From: DASXBJ01 sp036491755
Lineage (GTDB): Bacteria > Chloroflexota > Dormibacteria > Dormibacterales > Dormibacteraceae
NCBI GenBank assembly: GCA_036491755.1
Contig: DASXBJ010000021.1
Location: 1 to 64,000 of the forward strand
DNA length: 64,000 bases
Direction of reading: 5' to 3'
The position numbers and the translations under genes are program-made. Shown here in pieces: positions 25,265-34,081 of the stretch. How positions within the stretch are numbered: the first letter of the stretch is position 1; each line of letters opens with the position of its first letter. The notes beneath the pieces were generated by a model that had not been told where the DNA came from, searched no databases, and saw only the letters and a program-made list of their open reading frames with translations.

Positions 25265-26101
25265 ATGATTCGCCGCACCATGGCGGTCGCCGCGGTCGGA
25301 GCTGCGAGGCCGGAGCGGGCGGAATACGCACGCGCCGCCAGGCTGCTCAGGGTCTACGCGCTGGTCCTCGACACGATCCTCGTGGCCGTCCTCTCACTCG
25401 TCGTGAACAGCGTATACGGGGTGACACAGGTGACCGGCGGATCGGTCATGGCGGGCGCCACCGGCTTCGCGAGCTACACGAGCAGCACGACGGTGGCTTG
25501 GCCGTGGCTGGCCCTCCTTGCACTCGTCTATTTCACGGTGTTCGAAGGGATGTTCGGGGCGACGCCGGGCAAGTACTTCGCCCGGCTGCGAGTCGTCAGG
25601 CTCGACGGCGGCGCGCTGGAGCTCCGCGACGTCGTGATCAGGAACCTTTTGAGGCTGATCGACGGCCTGCCCGTGCTCTATCTGCTGGGTGGAGCGTCAG
25701 TGCTGGTCACCGACGGCGCACAGCGACTGGGCGACCTCGCCGCCGGCACCACGGTCGTCTACCGCCATCGAGCGCTGGAACCGGGCGCCACGCGCAGCTC
25801 ACGCCCGGCCGTACGCGGAGCGCTCTACTGGGTGCTGATCGCGATCGTGCTGTCCAGTCTCGCCTTCCAGTACTTCGGCCGCCCGCCACTCGAGATCGCG
25901 GGCATGTTCAACACGGGCCGCCTGATCCCTGGCGCAACGTCGTATTCGCTCGGGACGGCGCAGTGGGGCCTCGGCATCGTGACCTATCCCTTCACGACGG
26001 CCGGCCCCATGACGTCAGAGGACTGCCGGGGAACGGTCTCTCTCAGATGGACTCTGCTGTTCTGGTCAGAGTCCCAGTCCGACGCCTCCTGCCTCAGCTG
26101 A
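25265..26101 (+). CDS. RDD-family membrane protein
   Basis: 278 residues. RDD-type core: first helix with AARLLRVYALVLDTILVAVL, second helix then TPGKYFARLRVVRLDGG, and GDLAAGTTVVYRH after the third helix. A fourth helix (ALYWVLIAIVLSSLAFQYF) is followed by an extracytoplasmic C-terminal part with two Cys. The RDD family is of uncertain function; some members affect Na+/H+ exchange. ATG 25265 or 25280. The end overlaps the convergent PIG-L gene by 8 nt. Confidence 0.82.
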   Translation: MIRRTMAVAAVGAARPERAEYARAARLLRVYALVLDTILVAVLSLVVNSVYGVTQVTGGSVMAGATGFASYTSSTTVAWPWLALLALVYFTVFEGMFGATPGKYFARLRVVRLDGGALELRDVVIRNLLRLIDGLPVLYLLGGASVLVTDGAQRLGDLAAGTTVVYRHRALEPGATRSSRPAVRGALYWVLIAIVLSSLAFQYFGRPPLEIAGMFNTGRLIPGATSYSLGTAQWGLGIVTYPFTTAGPMTSEDCRGTVSLRWTLLFWSESQSDASCLS

Positions 26102-26900
26102 CCCCCGCGAAAACGTCATCCTCGGGTAGCGACGAGCCCGGCTTGCCGCGCACGAGCTGGTAGTACTCCGTCCCGAACGCCATCTCGTAGATCTGGCTCG
26201 CCATGGTGGTGAACCATGAGTTGGGATCGTTCTGGCTGACGTGTGCGGCGAAGGCGGCACGTTTCTGGTCCACGTAGTCGTGAACGTCGACCCGCGTCGT
26301 GATCAGCTCGTCGGGAGTCCCTTCGATGCGCATGTTCGTGTTCTGCTGCTGGGCAGCCTCTTCCGGCATCTGCTTCATGAACTCCTCCATCATCGAGCGA
26401 GGAATGGCGGTGTAGTAATACTTCGAGGGCGCCCATCCTTCGCGCTGCAGCAGGTCGAGCGCGGCGTTGGCCACGTGGTGGGCTTTGATGTGGTCAGGGT
26501 GACCGTAGACGCCGTCCTCGGCATATGTGATCACCACGTCCGGGCGCTCGTCGCGCATCACGGCCGCCACCTTGCCCGCAGCCTCGTCCAGGCGCGCCTG
26601 ATGAAATGACCGGGGGTCCTTGTTGTCCGCTGTATCGACCATGCCCGAATCCCGATAGCCGAGGAACTCGATCCGGTCGACGCCGAGGATGTCGCCCGCG
26701 GCCTTCAGCTCCTCGGTGCGGATCTCGCCCAACCTGGGCCGCGACGACGCCTCGTCCATGTTGTAGATCTCGCCCACCTCGCCCCGGGTGGCCGTGACGA
26801 GCACGACCCTGTGGCCGTGAGCCTTGGCCTTCATCATCACGCCGCCTGTGGAGATCGCCTCGTCGTCGGGATGCGCGTGGACCAGCAACAGAGTTCCCAT
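26094..26900 (-). CDS. PIG-L family deacetylase (MshB/Mca-like)
   Basis: 268 residues. Zinc site HAHPDDEAISTGG at the N-terminus and EDGVYGHPDHIKAH later, as in LmbE/PIG-L enzymes. The family removes acetyl from N-acetylglucosaminyl compounds (GlcNAc-inositol in mycothiol synthesis; mycothiol conjugates for Mca). The C-terminal SQNDPNSWFTTMAS region resembles Mca/MshB. It ends a run that starts with myo-inositol-phosphate synthase, so a GlcNAc-inositol substrate is attractive, but no MshA/MshC is seen here. Start codon abuts the HAD stop. Confidence 0.87.
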   Translation of the reverse strand: MGTLLLVHAHPDDEAISTGGVMMKAKAHGHRVVLVTATRGEVGEIYNMDEASSRPRLGEIRTEELKAAGDILGVDRIEFLGYRDSGMVDTADNKDPRSFHQARLDEAAGKVAAVMRDERPDVVITYAEDGVYGHPDHIKAHHVANAALDLLQREGWAPSKYYYTAIPRSMMEEFMKQMPEEAAQQQNTNMRIEGTPDELITTRVDVHDYVDQKRAAFAAHVSQNDPNSWFTTMASQIYEMAFGTEYYQLVRGKPGSSLPEDDVFAGVS

Positions 26901-27707
26901 CTAACTTCCCACCAATACATCTGCCAGCTGCTGAATCCCACCGTGTCCGGGACCGGGGATCGTGCGGTCCGATGCGTCAATGACCTCGGGGGCTGAACCT
27001 TCGATCGCGACCCCGAGACCGGCCCAGGCGATCATCGAAGTATCGTTGCGACCGTCGCCGACGGCCACCACCTGCTCGCGCGACACACCCAGCTTGTCGC
27101 ACAAAAACGCCAGCGCCGAAGCCTTGTCGCTTTCCACGCTCGTGAACTCGAGGTATGTCGGCACCGACGTCGCGGCGTTGAGCCTGCCCTTCCAGAGCTC
27201 GCGTACCTCGGGCAGGGCCGCCTCGAGCCGTTCAGCGGTCGCCACGATGACCAGCTTCGGCGTCGTCGGACCCATGGCCTGCTCGAGGTCGCCGACCAGG
27301 TGGATCTCCATACCCGCGTGCTGGGCGTACTCATGCGCCTCCGGCCGGTCGCGCTCAATGATCAGCTGGTCGTCGCGATATGCCTGGACGTGCAGGTCGC
27401 GCTCGCGCGCGTAGCGGATGACCTCCATCGCGATGGCATGCGGTATCCCGTGATCCAGCATCACCTCGCCGTCCGGCAGACGGATCTGGGCCCCCTGATA
27501 GCAGACGATCGGGCCATCGAGGCCGAGGCGTCGCGCCCAGGGCAGAGCGCCCGGAAAAGGCCGGCCGGTACACGCCACGACGGTGACCCCGCCGCGCATG
27601 ATGCGGTGCAGCGCCTCAACATCTCGCGGATCCAGGTTCAGCTGCATGTCGAGGATCGTGCCGTCGAGGTCGAGCCCAAGCAGGCGGTACCTGGTACCGA
27701 TCGTCAC
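26901..27707 (-). CDS. HAD-superfamily (Cof-type) phosphatase
   Basis: 268 residues. HAD motif I LDLDGTILD, motif II in VVACTGRPFPGAL, motif IV VVAVGDGRNDTSMIAWAGLG, with a C2B-type cap between. Such proteins dephosphorylate sugar phosphates, flavin precursors or similar. It is embedded in the long minus-strand run, 5 nt after the hydroxyacid dehydrogenase stop. Substrate unknown. Confidence 0.88.
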   Translation of the reverse strand: MTIGTRYRLLGLDLDGTILDMQLNLDPRDVEALHRIMRGGVTVVACTGRPFPGALPWARRLGLDGPIVCYQGAQIRLPDGEVMLDHGIPHAIAMEVIRYARERDLHVQAYRDDQLIIERDRPEAHEYAQHAGMEIHLVGDLEQAMGPTTPKLVIVATAERLEAALPEVRELWKGRLNAATSVPTYLEFTSVESDKASALAFLCDKLGVSREQVVAVGDGRNDTSMIAWAGLGVAIEGSAPEVIDASDRTIPGPGHGGIQQLADVLVGS

Positions 27708-27712
27708 CAGCT

Positions 27713-28696
27713 CTACTTTTTGACTTCGGGGTTCAGCAGGTTCGGCGGACGGCCGCCCCGCATGAGGGTCGCCACGTTGCGCGCCGCCATCGCGGACATC
27801 TCGGAGCGCGTGCGCACGGTCGCGCTCGCGATGTGTGGCGCGAGCACGACGTTCGGCATCGCAAGAAGGCCTGGATGCACGGCGGGTTCACGCTCGTACA
27901 CATCGAGTCCCGCGCCGGCGATCTTCTTGGCTGCGAGCGCCTCCACCAAGGCGGCTTCGTCTATCACCGGGCCACGTGAGGTGTTGATGAGGATCGCGTT
28001 GCGCTTCATCTGGTTGAACTGGCTGGTGCTGAACAGATGCTGCGTCTCCTTGGTCAATGGCGTGTGAATGGAAACGAAGTCGGACTCCGCCAGCAACCTG
28101 CCCAGGTCGACACGCGTCGCGCCCAGCTGCACCTCTGCCTCGGGCGGAAGCGGGTTGGGGTCGTAGTAGAGGACGCGCATGTTGAAGCCCTTGGCCCGGT
28201 GTGCGACGCCGCGACCGATCCGGCCGATGCCGATGATGCCCAGGGTGGCCTGGTAGACATCTGCACCCAGCATCATGTCGATCGCCCACCCGTGATACTT
28301 GCCGGCTCGGGTGAAGTTGTCCGCCTCGACGATTCGGCGCGCTGTGGCCATCAAAAGAGTGAAGGCGAAGTCGGCGGTCGCGTCGTCCAGCACACCTGGG
28401 GTGTTGGTGACCATCACCTTGTGGGCGGTCGCGGCCGGAACGTCGATGTTGTCAAAGCCGACCGCGACGTTGGCCACGATCCGCAGGCCTGGCGTCGAGA
28501 GCACTGTCTCTCGAATGGGGTCCATGAGCTGGCTCACGATGCCGAAGCAGCCTTCCGCCGCCTTGCGGATGCTCGCTTCGTCGAGAGGGCCGCCGGCCGG
28601 ATAGGAGATCACCTCCGCGCCCTCGGCCAGGATGGCAGGACCGGGGTCGAGGATCGGGTGCATCAGCAGCACGCGTGGCTTGCCACCCGTGCTCAT
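27713..28696 (-). CDS. D-isomer 2-hydroxyacid dehydrogenase
   Basis: 327 residues. NAD-binding GIIGIGRIGRGVAHRAKGF, catalytic Arg in LINTSRGPVID, Glu in GLDVYEREP and His in LAPHIASATVRTR. It resembles glyoxylate/hydroxypyruvate reductases and the catalytic part of SerA; no ACT domain, so not a classical regulated phosphoglycerate dehydrogenase. ATG 28696 overlaps the HD gene stop as ATGA. A glycerate kinase is at 54045, so glyoxylate-to-glycerate metabolism is possible. Confidence 0.9.
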   Translation of the reverse strand: MSTGGKPRVLLMHPILDPGPAILAEGAEVISYPAGGPLDEASIRKAAEGCFGIVSQLMDPIRETVLSTPGLRIVANVAVGFDNIDVPAATAHKVMVTNTPGVLDDATADFAFTLLMATARRIVEADNFTRAGKYHGWAIDMMLGADVYQATLGIIGIGRIGRGVAHRAKGFNMRVLYYDPNPLPPEAEVQLGATRVDLGRLLAESDFVSIHTPLTKETQHLFSTSQFNQMKRNAILINTSRGPVIDEAALVEALAAKKIAGAGLDVYEREPAVHPGLLAMPNVVLAPHIASATVRTRSEMSAMAARNVATLMRGGRPPNLLNPEVKK

Positions 28697-29256
28697 ATGT
28701 TTAGGCCAAGCTCGGGTGCGATCGGTTTCAGGGAATCGCGGACGATCTCCACGTGCTCGTCGAAGGGTATACCGAGTTGCTCCGCGCCTGCGACGAGCTC
28801 GTCGCGATGCACGGCGCGGGCGAACGCCTTGTCCTTCATCTTCTTGCGCACCGTACCGGCGTCGACGGCCCCCAGCGACTTGTCGGGTTTCACCAGCGCG
28901 CAGGCGATGATGAACCCGCACATCTCGTCGACGGCGAACAGTGCTTTGCGCGCGTTGGTGTCGCGCGGAACGTCCAGGTAGTTCGCGTGCGAGGCGATGT
29001 CGTCCAGGAGGTCTTCCGGCCATCCTTTCTCGCGCAGCATCGCGATGCCGCGCATCGGATGCAGGTCGAGGGTGGGACCTGACTCGTAGTCCCAGTCGTG
29101 GATCAGGCCCAGCACGGCCCAGCGCTCCTCGTCCTCACCGAACCGGCGGGCGTAGGCGCGCATCGCCGCCTCCACGCTCCGCATGTGGCGCCGCAGCGTA
29201 TCGGTCTTCGTCATCGAGGTCACAAGCTCCCACGCCTCGTCCCGAGTCGGTGTCAC
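28693..29256 (-). CDS. HD-domain protein
   Basis: 187 residues. The HD motif LGLIHDWDYE and upstream LRRHMRSVEAAMRAYARRFG match HDIG-type metal-dependent phosphohydrolases; ALFAVDEMCGFI supplies a later conserved Asp. Expected hydrolase acting on a nucleotide or phosphoester. Overlaps hisC by 4 nt and the hydroxyacid dehydrogenase by 4 nt. Confidence 0.82.
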   Translation of the reverse strand: MTPTRDEAWELVTSMTKTDTLRRHMRSVEAAMRAYARRFGEDEERWAVLGLIHDWDYESGPTLDLHPMRGIAMLREKGWPEDLLDDIASHANYLDVPRDTNARKALFAVDEMCGFIIACALVKPDKSLGAVDAGTVRKKMKDKAFARAVHRDELVAGAEQLGIPFDEHVEIVRDSLKPIAPELGLNI

Positions 29257-30302
29257 CGCAAAATCTCCTTGAGCGCCGCCAGCAGCTTCTCGTGCTGCTC
29301 TGCCGTCCCGATCGTGATGCGAAACCAGCCCGCGATCGGCTCACGATCGTAATGGCGGACAAGTATCTTGCGCTCGCGAAGGGCGGCCGCCACCTCCGCG
29401 GCCGGGCGCGGCGGCTTGACGAAAACGAAGTTGGCGGACGAGGGGATCACCTCGAATCCCAGCCCCGACAGCGCCTCCGACAGCGAGTCGCGATTCTTGA
29501 TCACCTCCGACACCAGCCTCTGGTGATGCGCCTCGTCCCCGATGGCCGCCACGGCGGCCACGATCGCCAGTCGGTCCACGTTGTACGAATCCTTGACCGA
29601 GTCGAGGGCGGCGATCACGCTCGGGTCGCCGAGGGCGAATCCGATCCGCAGCCCGGCGAGGCCGTACGACTTGGAGAACGTGCGGAGCAGCACCAGGTTG
29701 TCGTGGGTGTCCAGCAGCCGCTGGCATGTCCGGGGGGCGAAATCGACATAGGCCTCGTCCACCGCCACCACTCCTGGCGACGCCGCGGCCACCGCCTCGA
29801 TGGCGGCATGGTCGAAAAGCGCTCCCGTCGGCGAGTTCGGGTTGGCGATGAACTTCAACGGCGCGGGGTCGGACGCCAGGCTGGGGGGAAGCTCTGAGGG
29901 GACCTCGGTCGGGTGAGGTGAAGGCGTCGCTCCGTGGATCCGGCACAGAGGCTCGTAAAGCGGGTACGTGGGCGTCGGAAAAGCCACCCGGTCGCCGGCG
30001 TCGACGAACGCGCGGAAGCACATCTCGATCAGCTCGTCGCCGCCGTTGCCAACGATGACCTGGGCTGGGTCAAGCCCAAGATGCTTGGCGATCGCGCGCC
30101 GGGCGGGCGCAGCGGTCGGGCTCGGATAGAGCCGCAGCGAATGGTCGGCCGCGTTCTTGATTGCCTCGACCACGCGCGGCGATGGCGGCAGAGGCGACTC
30201 GTTGGTGTTGAGCTTGACCCAGCCTTCACCGTCGGGCGGCTGCTCGCCCGGGACGTATGGCTGGAAGCCTTCGAGGCTCTTTCTCAGGATGCTCTTCGGC
30301 AT
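29253..30302 (-). CDS. hisC: Histidinol-phosphate aminotransferase
   Basis: 349 residues, fold-type I PLP enzyme. KLNTNESPLPPSPRV at the N-terminus, GNGGDELIEMCFRAFVD, ANPNSPTGALF, VDEAYVDFAP, the PLP lysine in RTFSKSYGLAGLRIGFAL, and C-terminal WFRITIGT. Expected role is the histidine pathway, transaminating imidazole acetol phosphate. It is separated from hisA (57217). Its start lies 19 nt inside the upstream polymerase subunit gene. Confidence 0.92.
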   Translation of the reverse strand: MPKSILRKSLEGFQPYVPGEQPPDGEGWVKLNTNESPLPPSPRVVEAIKNAADHSLRLYPSPTAAPARRAIAKHLGLDPAQVIVGNGGDELIEMCFRAFVDAGDRVAFPTPTYPLYEPLCRIHGATPSPHPTEVPSELPPSLASDPAPLKFIANPNSPTGALFDHAAIEAVAAASPGVVAVDEAYVDFAPRTCQRLLDTHDNLVLLRTFSKSYGLAGLRIGFALGDPSVIAALDSVKDSYNVDRLAIVAAVAAIGDEAHHQRLVSEVIKNRDSLSEALSGLGFEVIPSSANFVFVKPPRPAAEVAAALRERKILVRHYDREPIAGWFRITIGTAEQHEKLLAALKEILR

Positions 30303-31234
30303 TCGAGCAAGAAAGTTTCAAAGGCCAGGCGGGGACTCACGTTCTGCTCGAGATAGCCCAGCGTGTCGTATGACAGCTCGAGCAGGCGAGCCCACCTGCC
30401 CTGCTCGCGACCGCTGCTGCCCAGCATGCGCCTGCGCAGCTCGATCTGCCAGCTGGCCATGGCGAAGAGGGCGGGGTCCTCCTCGTCGCCCTCGCTGCGG
30501 CGCCAGCCCATCTGGGCCGAGTCCAGCTCGGCGGCGACGCGAAGCGGTACGTCGGCAGGCGCCCCGAAGATCTCCTCCAGGCGCTGCGTCCACGCCTGGT
30601 GGAGCTCGACGACCGCCTGGTCTTTGGCCCGGCGCATCGCCCACCCGGGCCGCCCGCCTGCCAGCTCGGCCACCAGATGCGCGCGGGCGGGCGCGATCCC
30701 GTGCTTCACGAGGAGCTTTTCGATCTCGGGCGCCGGTACGGGATGGAAGAACAGGCGCTGGCAACGCGAGACCACTGTCGGGAGCACCACGAACGGGTTG
30801 AGGCTCGGCGTCGTCAGGACGATGACGCGGTGCGGGTGAGGCTCCTCGAGGGTCTTGAGCAGGACGCCCTGGTCCTGGTCGCGGATGCGGCCGGCGTTCA
30901 CGACAAGGGCCACGCGCCGCGAGCCCACGGCGGGCTTCAGGTTGAGGAATGCCTGCAGCGTCAGCTCGTGGAACTCGGGAGGCTTGTCCGGCAGCAATCG
31001 GATCTCGTTGATCGACAGCGGCTTGATGCGGTCGTCCTCCCAATAGTCGGGATGCCGGTGCAGCTGCGCCTCAGGCAGCAGCGCTGTGGCCAGCGCGCGG
31101 GCCGCGGTCGACTTGCCCAGGCCAGACTCTCCGATGAACAGGTATGCGTGGGTCATGCGGCCGGACTGGATCTGCGAGCGCAGCTGGTCCAGCGCCTGGC
31201 CGTGGCCGGCGATGTCGACGAACGGATCGGTCAA
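30284..31234 (-). CDS. holB: DNA polymerase III delta prime subunit-like clamp-loader ATPase
   Basis: 316 residues. AAA+ clamp loader subunit: HAYLFIGESGLGKSTAARAL (Walker A), then LNLKPAVGSRRVALVVNAG, LLKTLEEPHPHRVIVLTT and VVSRCQRLFFHPV. The zinc Cys set of many delta prime/gamma proteins is missing, which is known in some phyla. It overlaps the CDP-alcohol phosphatidyltransferase by 4 nt and hisC by 19 nt. Confidence 0.87.
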   Translation of the reverse strand: MTDPFVDIAGHGQALDQLRSQIQSGRMTHAYLFIGESGLGKSTAARALATALLPEAQLHRHPDYWEDDRIKPLSINEIRLLPDKPPEFHELTLQAFLNLKPAVGSRRVALVVNAGRIRDQDQGVLLKTLEEPHPHRVIVLTTPSLNPFVVLPTVVSRCQRLFFHPVPAPEIEKLLVKHGIAPARAHLVAELAGGRPGWAMRRAKDQAVVELHQAWTQRLEEIFGAPADVPLRVAAELDSAQMGWRRSEGDEEDPALFAMASWQIELRRRMLGSSGREQGRWARLLELSYDTLGYLEQNVSPRLAFETFLLECRRAS

Positions 31235-31890
31235 GGTGTCTGTGGAGGCGCGGCGTGCCGTGCCTTGGACTGGGCCTCGCGCTCACGCTCGAGACGCTGC
31301 GCGCGACCCTGCAACCAGACCTCGCGGATGCGCTGCAGCGCGGTGAGGTTGGTGAGGACGGCGAGCAGGACAACGACGCCGGCGAGCCAGATGCCGCCGA
31401 GGATCAAGCCGATCACAGTCACGACGACGCGTTCGGGACGAGCGAACAGACCCGTCTCGCACGTAAACCCGAGGCTCTGGGCGCGAGCCCGGACGTAGCT
31501 GACGAGGAACGAGCCGGCGAGGGCGGCGATGGTCGCGAGCACCAGCCAGCGCTGGCCAGGGCCTCCGGCAGCTACGAAATAGGCGGCCAGGCCGATGTAC
31601 ATCGCAGCTTCGGAATAACGGTCGAGCGTCGAATCGAGAAACGCGCCGTACGGGTAGCCGGCGTTGGTCGATCGCGCGACGGCGCCATCCAGGATGTCGC
31701 ACGTGCCGGCGAAGATGAGCACCACGCCGGCCCAACGAAGCTGCCCCGCCGCGGCCAGCGCTGAAGCGATCACGGTCAGGCAAAAACCGAAAACGGTGAC
31801 CTGGTTCGGGGTGAGCGGAGTCCGCCCGATGGCCGACATCAAAGCCTCGGCACGCCTGCGCACCCAGGTCTCAAATCGCGTTGTGAACAT
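31231..31890 (-). CDS. CDP-alcohol phosphatidyltransferase (phosphatidylinositol-phosphate synthase-like)
   Basis: 219 residues, about six membrane helices. The complete catalytic motif is present: DILDGAVAR, then eight residues, GAFLDSTLDR, i.e. DxxDGxxAR...GxxxDxxxD. The enzyme joins CDP-diacylglycerol to an alcohol. Next to a myo-inositol-phosphate synthase and a PimA-like enzyme it is most likely the PI-phosphate synthase (PgsA1-like), though phosphatidylglycerol-phosphate synthases share the motif. ATG 31890 is used; it overlaps the PimA-like gene by 20 nt. Confidence 0.85.
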   Translation of the reverse strand: MFTTRFETWVRRRAEALMSAIGRTPLTPNQVTVFGFCLTVIASALAAAGQLRWAGVVLIFAGTCDILDGAVARSTNAGYPYGAFLDSTLDRYSEAAMYIGLAAYFVAAGGPGQRWLVLATIAALAGSFLVSYVRARAQSLGFTCETGLFARPERVVVTVIGLILGGIWLAGVVVLLAVLTNLTALQRIREVWLQGRAQRLEREREAQSKARHAAPPQTP

Positions 31891-33040
31891 GTGCCACCTC
31901 GCTCGCGGTCTCGTGTTGTCCGGCCGCCACCTCGATCGCCTCCCGGTAGACCTCGACCACTTGCGAGGCGACCGATTCCCATGAATAGAGGCGGGCGCGA
32001 TCGTGCGCGTAAGCGCCAAGGCGTTTACGCAGCTCCGCATCGCGGGCCAGGATCACCAGCGAAGCTCCCAGCTCGCGCCAGTTCTTGGGCTGGACGGTGA
32101 TGCTGTCCCGTCCGGGTTCGAGCACAGACATGTAGCCCGGGATCTCCGTGGCGACCACCGGCAACCCTGAAGCCATCGCTTCGAGCAGCACGATGCCAAA
32201 GCTTTCGGCGCCCGTGGCCGGCGCGCAGAAGATGTCCGCGCTGTCGTAGTAGCGCGGCTTGACTGACTCGGGGACGTAGCCGGCGAGCACGACATTGGGC
32301 ACGCGATGATGCGATACATAGGACTCGACCCTGCCGCGAAGCGGCCCGTCGCCGACGACGATGAGCCGGCTCTTCGGCACACGCGACTGCATGAATTGGA
32401 AGGCGCGGAGCAGGTCACCGAGGCCCTTCCGCTTCTCGAGCCTCCCGACGAAAAGTATGTTGACGTGGTCGTCCCGCAGGTGCCGGATCGGGGCCAGTCC
32501 CGGCCTGAAGGCCTCGATGTCGATGCCGTTTGGTATCACGCTCAGTGGAAAGTCCGGGAAATACCTGTTCACGAATGCACGGGCGGGCTCGCTGACGGCA
32601 ATGCCGCGGTGGAGGTGCTCCAGGTACGGCCGGAACAATGGCCGGCCGTAGTAGTAGCCGACGTTCGAGCGCGCGAACGCATGGAAGGTGCCGACGTTGG
32701 CGGTCGTGGACATGCGGAGCATTGTCATCGGCAGCGCGGGCATCAGCGGTTCGTGGAAATGGAGGACGTCGAGGCGTTCGTCCGCGATGATCGCGGCCAC
32801 GCGATTGGCGAGGTGGAAGCTCAACGTGATCCGGGCCACCGAGTCATTCGCGGGGATCGCGATCGGACTTCCGATTCGGTAAAAACGTGCGGAGTCGAAG
32901 TCGATGTCGGCTCGGCTCGACGGTGCGAATATCCGGCACTCGTGGCCCATCACGCGAAGCTGCCGCGCCAGGTTGCGGACGTGGTCGTTCACGCCCCCGG
33001 GCGAGGCGAAGTCGTACGGCGAGACCAGACCGACCCTCAT
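31871..33040 (-). CDS. pimA: PimA-like GT4 glycosyltransferase (phosphatidylinositol mannosyltransferase)
   Basis: 389 residues, GT-B fold. N-terminus VGLVSPYDFASPGGVNDHV is the PimA signature, with DVLHFHEPLMPALPM and GTFHAF. In the second half NILFVGRLEKRKGLGDLLRA, VVGDGPLRGRVE and the donor-binding CAPATGAESFGIVLLEAMAS. It should transfer mannose from GDP-mannose to an inositol phospholipid at the inner membrane face. ATG 33040 gives the family N-terminus. The third two-hairpin repeat lies directly upstream. Confidence 0.88.
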   Translation of the reverse strand: MRVGLVSPYDFASPGGVNDHVRNLARQLRVMGHECRIFAPSSRADIDFDSARFYRIGSPIAIPANDSVARITLSFHLANRVAAIIADERLDVLHFHEPLMPALPMTMLRMSTTANVGTFHAFARSNVGYYYGRPLFRPYLEHLHRGIAVSEPARAFVNRYFPDFPLSVIPNGIDIEAFRPGLAPIRHLRDDHVNILFVGRLEKRKGLGDLLRAFQFMQSRVPKSRLIVVGDGPLRGRVESYVSHHRVPNVVLAGYVPESVKPRYYDSADIFCAPATGAESFGIVLLEAMASGLPVVATEIPGYMSVLEPGRDSITVQPKNWRELGASLVILARDAELRKRLGAYAHDRARLYSWESVASQVVEVYREAIEVAAGQHETASEVAHVHNAI

Positions 33041-33055
33041 GTCGATTCCCCGGCC

Positions 33056-33170
33056 CGCCTGTAGGCCGGATTCACTCCGGCCGTCACACAGGCGTGCACA
33101 TACCAAGCGCCACCCAATCGTCGCGTGGAGAGGGGGGTCCGTGGGGGGATCCTGATCCCCCCACGCCGCT
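33056..33170. repeat. Two-hairpin intergenic repeat, copy 3
   Basis: Hairpin 1 (33064-33082) is identical to copies 1 and 2. The middle is diverged but keeps GAGAGGGGGGTCC. Hairpin 2 pairs 33140-33151 with 33154-33165 in a perfect 12-bp stem with different bases from copies 1 and 2, and ends 5 nt before the stop codon of the minus-strand acyltransferase. It interrupts an otherwise tightly packed lipid gene run. Confidence 0.85.
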
Positions 33171-34043
33171 TCATGGCGAACCCTCCCAGATGCGGTGTGG
33201 GACGTGCCATTGGTCGGGATGGCGCCGGATGAAGCTCTCCATGTGGCCCAGCAATTCTCTGGTGGCGCGCACCTGGTCTTCGCGCGGGTTGCCTGTGTCC
33301 GTCGCGAACACGAGTGGGGCGCCGTACGCCAAGTACGAGTCGTCGGGCAGCCGGACGGCACACACCGGGAAGAGCGGCACACCGAGCCTCAGGGCCATCG
33401 CCGCCGGGCCCAGCGGGATCGGCGCCATGCGTCCGAAAAACGGCATCTGGTGTCCGGTGCCGGTGATGTCGCGATCGATGGCGGTGATCACCATCTCCTG
33501 GTCCCTCAGAGCCTGCAGGACCTTGCGCAGCCCGCCGTGATCGAGGGTCAGGACGCTGATGCCGAGACGAGCCCGGGTGTCGCGATACCACTCGAACAGC
33601 TCCCGAGGTTCCAGCTCCTCGGCGAAGAAGCTGACCGGCGCCAGCGTCGCCGACCAGATCGCCGCCACGACCTCGTAGGAACCCATGTGGCAAGAGACCA
33701 CCAGCACGCCCTTGCCCAGGGCGCGCGCCTCCTCCAGGTAGTCCCAACCCTGGACCTTCAGCAGCGGCCGCATTGCTTCCACGGAAGTGGTCGGCAGCAT
33801 CATCAGATCCGCGTACGCCTTGGCATGGTTTCGGAAGTTGTTCCAGGAGATCCGGCGCAGCTCCGCGCGGTCGGTTGCCAGCTCGGGGCACGCCATCTTC
33901 AGGTTGAACTCGAGCCTCGGGCGTGCCAGCGGGGAGAACCACCAGGCAAAGCGCGCCGCCAAGACCGCGAGGGCGTAGGCCCACGGTCGGGGCAGTCTCT
34001 CCACGATCGACTGCACCGCCTTGAATGCGCGGTACTGCCACAC
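33171..34043 (-). CDS. LpxL/HtrB-like membrane acyltransferase, paralog A
   Basis: 290 residues of the lysophospholipid acyltransferase superfamily. Motif SCHMGSYEV supplies the H-x4-E acid/base pair. FFGRMAPIPLGPAAMALRLG is the second conserved block, and RRHPDQWHVPHRIW ends the protein in family style. In actinobacteria the matching gene beside PimA acylates phosphatidylinositol mannoside. GTG 34043 start. It lies between paralog B and the PimA-like gene, so a PIM-type lipid is the likely substrate. Confidence 0.86.
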   Translation of the reverse strand: MWQYRAFKAVQSIVERLPRPWAYALAVLAARFAWWFSPLARPRLEFNLKMACPELATDRAELRRISWNNFRNHAKAYADLMMLPTTSVEAMRPLLKVQGWDYLEEARALGKGVLVVSCHMGSYEVVAAIWSATLAPVSFFAEELEPRELFEWYRDTRARLGISVLTLDHGGLRKVLQALRDQEMVITAIDRDITGTGHQMPFFGRMAPIPLGPAAMALRLGVPLFPVCAVRLPDDSYLAYGAPLVFATDTGNPREDQVRATRELLGHMESFIRRHPDQWHVPHRIWEGSP

Positions 34044-34081
34044 GTATCAACCCGTGCAAGGATGCGTCGGGATCCACCCTC